A stretch of DNA of 64,000 nt, taken from positions 1-64,000 of the forward strand of contig CAYQEC010000001.1 in assembly GCA_964416425.1 (NCBI GenBank), in the 5' to 3' direction. Source of the stretch: CAYQEC01 sp964416425. Lineage in GTDB: Bacteria; Actinomycetota; Acidimicrobiia; Spongiisociales; UBA5794. Below the pieces are notes generated by a model. That model did not search any database, was not told where the DNA came from, and saw only the letters and a program-made list of their open reading frames with translations. Shown here in pieces: positions 61,432-64,000 of this stretch (the stretch's first letter is position 1; each line of letters starts with the position of its first letter). The translations under genes were made by a program, and so were the position numbers.

Positions 61432-62342
61432 GGCGCGTGCTGTTCAAGGAGTTCCCGCCGGGCTGGGGGCACTTGTTCGTGCCGACCGGGTCCCGGGCCC
61501 AGGCCACCGCGGGCCTCGCCCTCTACACCCCTGGCTCGTGGCGGGGCATCGTGGCACAGTGGGCGGCGTGGTGGGCCGTGCGCGCCTGTGGACCGCACGT
61601 GCTGCCGGGACCGGCCCGTACCTGGGTCCCCCCGATGGAACCCGCCACCTGGGATCAGCTCCGGCAGGAGCTACGCTCGCACGTCGGTGACGTTGACGCC
61701 TGGGCAGGCTATGTGCGGCGCGGGGGCCGCGGCGGCTTACTGCTACTCCTGCTTCACGATGGGAAACCGATCGGGTTCGTCAAGGCGCGCCTCGGAGGCG
61801 GCGCCGTCATCGATAACGAGTACCGGGCCCTGGCGGCGGTGCACGCCGCCCACCCGACCTCGTTCCGGCCCCTCGAGCCGCTCGGGAAGGGCGCGTGCGG
61901 CGATTGGAGCTACCTCGTCACCGCTCCCCTACCGCCCCACATCCATCGACGCGCCAACGACGCAATGCTTCCAGGAGTGATCGACGACGTGCAGCGGGCA
62001 CTGGCGGCCCACCCCAAGCATCCGGGGACCCCCACCCACTGGGTGCCCGCCCACGGCGACTTCGCCCCCTGGAACCTGCGGCATTTTCGCCGCAATGGGA
62101 CCTTCCTCATCGACTGGGAGGAGGCCAGCTGGGCGCCGCCGGGAAGCGACCTGGTGTACTACGCCGCCTGTGCCGCCGCCCTGGGACGACCGGTGCGCGG
62201 CTTCGCCATCGCGCCGGACGAGGCCGCCCGCTTCTGCTGGCACCATGTCCGGTGCCGCATCGACCGCCGCCTGGAACGGGGGGGAACGGTGACCGACCTC
62301 GATCGGAGGCTGCTCGACGCCCTCGCCCCCGGCGCTGTCTAG
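61428..62342 (+). CDS. APH-fold phosphotransferase in the polysaccharide locus
   Basis: The 304-residue kinase fold ends with the catalytic loop WVPAHGDFAPWNLRHFRRNG and metal motif LIDWEEASWAPPGSDL, as in aminoglycoside-phosphotransferase/choline kinases. The N-terminal lobe has GLLLLLLHDGKPIGFVKARL with the ATP-site Lys. It overlaps the flippase gene by 4 nt (ATGA), so a role in the same pathway, such as phosphorylating a sugar or amino-alcohol substituent, is more likely than drug resistance. Confidence 0.8.
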   Translation: MRRVLFKEFPPGWGHLFVPTGSRAQATAGLALYTPGSWRGIVAQWAAWWAVRACGPHVLPGPARTWVPPMEPATWDQLRQELRSHVGDVDAWAGYVRRGGRGGLLLLLLHDGKPIGFVKARLGGGAVIDNEYRALAAVHAAHPTSFRPLEPLGKGACGDWSYLVTAPLPPHIHRRANDAMLPGVIDDVQRALAAHPKHPGTPTHWVPAHGDFAPWNLRHFRRNGTFLIDWEEASWAPPGSDLVYYAACAAALGRPVRGFAIAPDEAARFCWHHVRCRIDRRLERGGTVTDLDRRLLDALAPGAV

Positions 62343-62367
62343 CGCTCCTGCCGCGGCCTCGCCGCCG

Positions 62368-63552
62368 TCACTCTGCCTCGGATTCTCCGTCGGCCCGGAA
62401 CGAGGTCCGCCGCCTCCGCCACCGGAACGACTCGCCGCGGCGGCGCTGTTCCCGGTTGCGGCGGTGGCGCTCCCAGGCGAGGCGGGTCCGGAACGAGACC
62501 AGCCGCCACAGATACGGTCCGCGGGTGTCGGGGTGCAGGTAGGCGACCAGCCTCATGGGCGGGAAGATGAGGCGCCACCACCAGCGGAAGGCCTCCCACC
62601 GTCGGCCCTTCATCGTGAAGGGGATCCAGTAGCGGGTCCGTACCATTCGTGACATGCCGACGTGGCCCTGGAGCCGGCTGCTGGCTGGCCACGCCGCGTT
62701 CCACAAGCGCCGCGCCAGGTATCCGCTCGGCGGGATGGGAACATCGAGGTCGAGCCAGGAGGCCACGACACGCAGCGACTCGTAGGTGTGCAGCGCCAGG
62801 CCCTCACCACGCACAAAACGGTCGACGAGCTCCCAGTCGATATCGGAGCCGCCGATGATCCGGGCCACGTCGACGAAGCCGAGGAGGTAGGAGAAGCGAT
62901 CCTTCTGGAGGTGGAGCAGGGCTTGCACGAGTGCGACCTCGGGCCCGAGCACGCGAATCTCGACACCGTTGGGAGTGGAAACAGTCGATGTCGTCCGCCA
63001 GATCAGATCGAGCTGGCGGACCGGGATGCCGAGCTTGATCGGCTCCTGGTGCACGTCGATGGCGACACCGGTCGGGAGGTGGAGGTCGACTCCCTGAACC
63101 GCGCCGCCGTCGATCATGGCCTGGATCGTGCCCGCCACCGGATGGTCCGGCTGCAGCAGGCCCACCAGCTCGCCGATCCGGCCGAGGTGGGAGGGCGCCA
63201 CGAAGACGTCGATGTCGGCGCAGGGACGCAGCCCCTCCCCGCCATACCAGCGGGTCTCGCTGGTGACGCCCTTGAAGGCCGCCAGGTCGATACCGTGTTG
63301 GGCCGCCACCTCATCGATGTGGATCAGTTCCCGCCACAGCATCTGATTCGACACCCGGATGGCGAGCCGGTGCTGGGCCAGCCCGGCGCTGAGCGCCTCC
63401 GGGAAGGCGACGCCCTGGGTGGTGACGGCATCATGGAGCAATCCGAGCATGCGATGCTCCGCCGCCGAGGCGACGAGGGTCTTCGGGTCGGCGACGCCGC
63501 TCACCGGCCGGCCGGCGGCGACGTCGAGCAGCGCCGGATGGGGCCTACTCAC
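62368..63552 (-). CDS. NTP_transf_5-family nucleotidyltransferase
   Basis: The 394-residue protein has the family core: AFKGVTSETRWYGGEGLRPC, then ADIDVFVAPSHLGRI with the two metal-binding Asp, and VDLHLPTGVAIDVHQEP with the third. A helical domain and a very basic C terminus (RNREQRRRGESFRWRRRR) follow. Members occur in polysaccharide and peptide-modification loci, often with HprK-like kinases; substrate unknown. GTG 63552 is used. Confidence 0.82.
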   Translation of the reverse strand: MSRPHPALLDVAAGRPVSGVADPKTLVASAAEHRMLGLLHDAVTTQGVAFPEALSAGLAQHRLAIRVSNQMLWRELIHIDEVAAQHGIDLAAFKGVTSETRWYGGEGLRPCADIDVFVAPSHLGRIGELVGLLQPDHPVAGTIQAMIDGGAVQGVDLHLPTGVAIDVHQEPIKLGIPVRQLDLIWRTTSTVSTPNGVEIRVLGPEVALVQALLHLQKDRFSYLLGFVDVARIIGGSDIDWELVDRFVRGEGLALHTYESLRVVASWLDLDVPIPPSGYLARRLWNAAWPASSRLQGHVGMSRMVRTRYWIPFTMKGRRWEAFRWWWRLIFPPMRLVAYLHPDTRGPYLWRLVSFRTRLAWERHRRNREQRRRGESFRWRRRRTSFRADGESEAE

Positions 63553-63736
63553 GAGGAATCCCGGCCCCGGATCATCGCCATGCCCGGCTCATGGCCATCG
63601 TTTGCCCCATGTTCGGTCATTCCCCGCTCGATCGCAGCGCATCCGCCAGTGGAGTGAGGATGATATCGTGCCACGGTCGCAAACCGGCACCGGGAACCAA
63701 GAGGGGTTCCCACATATCGTGGCCAGGGAGATTCCG

Positions 63737-64000
63737 ATGCAGCAGCCGGGAGAGTTCGGTACCATCGAGCCGACCCTGCTGCGCGCCGTGTGGCGCTATC
63801 GCTGGCTGATGCTCGCCATCACGGTAGCGACAATCCTGGGCGCGTGGCTGTACTCGAACGCCACCGCGGTCGAGGAGTTCGAGGCCGAGGCGTCGATGCA
63901 GGTGGAGGATCCCCAGTCCTCCATCTTGTTCACCAACTCCCCGGGCACCCGCCGGGTGGAATACGTGGCCGATCAGGCTGAGATCCTGCAATCGGGCGAC
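63737..64000 (+). CDS. Wzz-like polysaccharide co-polymerase, 5' part
   Basis: The open frame runs off the window end. It starts with a short cytoplasmic lead, then helix RWLMLAITVATILGAWLYS, then an outside region EEFEAEASMQVEDPQSSIL and RRVEYVADQAEILQSGD, the layout of chain-length determinant (Wzz) proteins or BY-kinase N termini. ATG 63737 has AGGGAG 7 nt upstream. Only 88 residues are visible. Confidence 0.8.
   Translation, partial: MQQPGEFGTIEPTLLRAVWRYRWLMLAITVATILGAWLYSNATAVEEFEAEASMQVEDPQSSILFTNSPGTRRVEYVADQAEILQSGD

Noticed and set aside
61428..62342. Antibiotic-resistance aminoglycoside phosphotransferase
   Set aside because: The gene overlaps a flippase gene inside a polysaccharide locus; the APH fold is shared by many metabolic kinases.

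Overview
The window (about two-thirds G+C) comes from an actinobacterium, most likely an Acidimicrobiia-type lineage. The evidence is F420 biosynthesis genes (cofD, cofE), the gene order prfB-ftsE-ftsX-M23 peptidase-smpB-ssrA, a comF-hpf...secA block, and a manB-Trm112-SIS isomerase-ahcY block with DUF3499, DUF5719 and cofD/cofE nearby. From memory, much of this order is conserved in Mycobacterium and Streptomyces. Three secreted proteins carry SLH-type repeats with a paired-cysteine signature (GCNPP...FCP). Many genes have a TANNNT box 6-9 nt before the start codon and no Shine-Dalgarno sequence, which suggests frequent leaderless transcription.

Layout. 1-9.2 kb: 3' end of a tRNA-Leu; an SLH surface protein; an orphan MalK-like ATPase with a DUF1989 protein; a stop-interrupted DUF983 gene; an operon of a JAMM protease, a metallo-beta-lactamase-fold hydrolase, rph and rdgB; and an SLH/Ig-like/LRR surface protein. 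9.3-14.9 kb: a branched-chain amino-acid ABC transporter (livHMGF, with an unusual livH fusion) and the convergent binding-protein gene, which has a strongly structured leader. 15-20.1 kb: a lipoprotein, a YbaK-type deacylase, a secreted SLH metallopeptidase with a perfect 183-bp internal duplication, and an HtrA-like lipoprotein protease.

20.2-27.4 kb: ssrA (tmRNA), a frameshifted EamA transporter, a membrane-anchored thioredoxin, then smpB, an M23 peptidase, ftsX, ftsE and prfB with its programmed +1 frameshift. 27.5-35.4 kb: secA, HD-GYP, HEAT-repeat protein, response regulator, hpf and comF; the three signalling genes sit between hpf and secA. 35.5-52.9 kb: a divergent FtsH-like protease, ahcY, SIS isomerase, Trm112, phosphomannomutase, a GT2 enzyme, GtrA, a large membrane protein, small zinc-ribbon proteins, a thioredoxin-like protein, DUF5719, a giant GT2 membrane protein, cofD, cofE and an Fpg/Nei-type glycosylase.

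53-64 kb: an exopolysaccharide locus with a WecG/TagA transferase, NAD-sugar epimerase, sugar-phosphate initiating transferase, GT4, Wzy-like polymerase, beta-propeller protein, Wzx-like flippase, APH-fold kinase, NTP_transf_5 nucleotidyltransferase and the start of a Wzz-like co-polymerase that runs off the end. The most notable items are the structured leader upstream of the LIV binding protein, the hpf-RR-HEAT-HD-GYP-secA signalling cassette with a shared N-terminal domain, the livH fusion, the prfB frameshift, the tmRNA tag, and two apparently broken genes (DUF983 and EamA).
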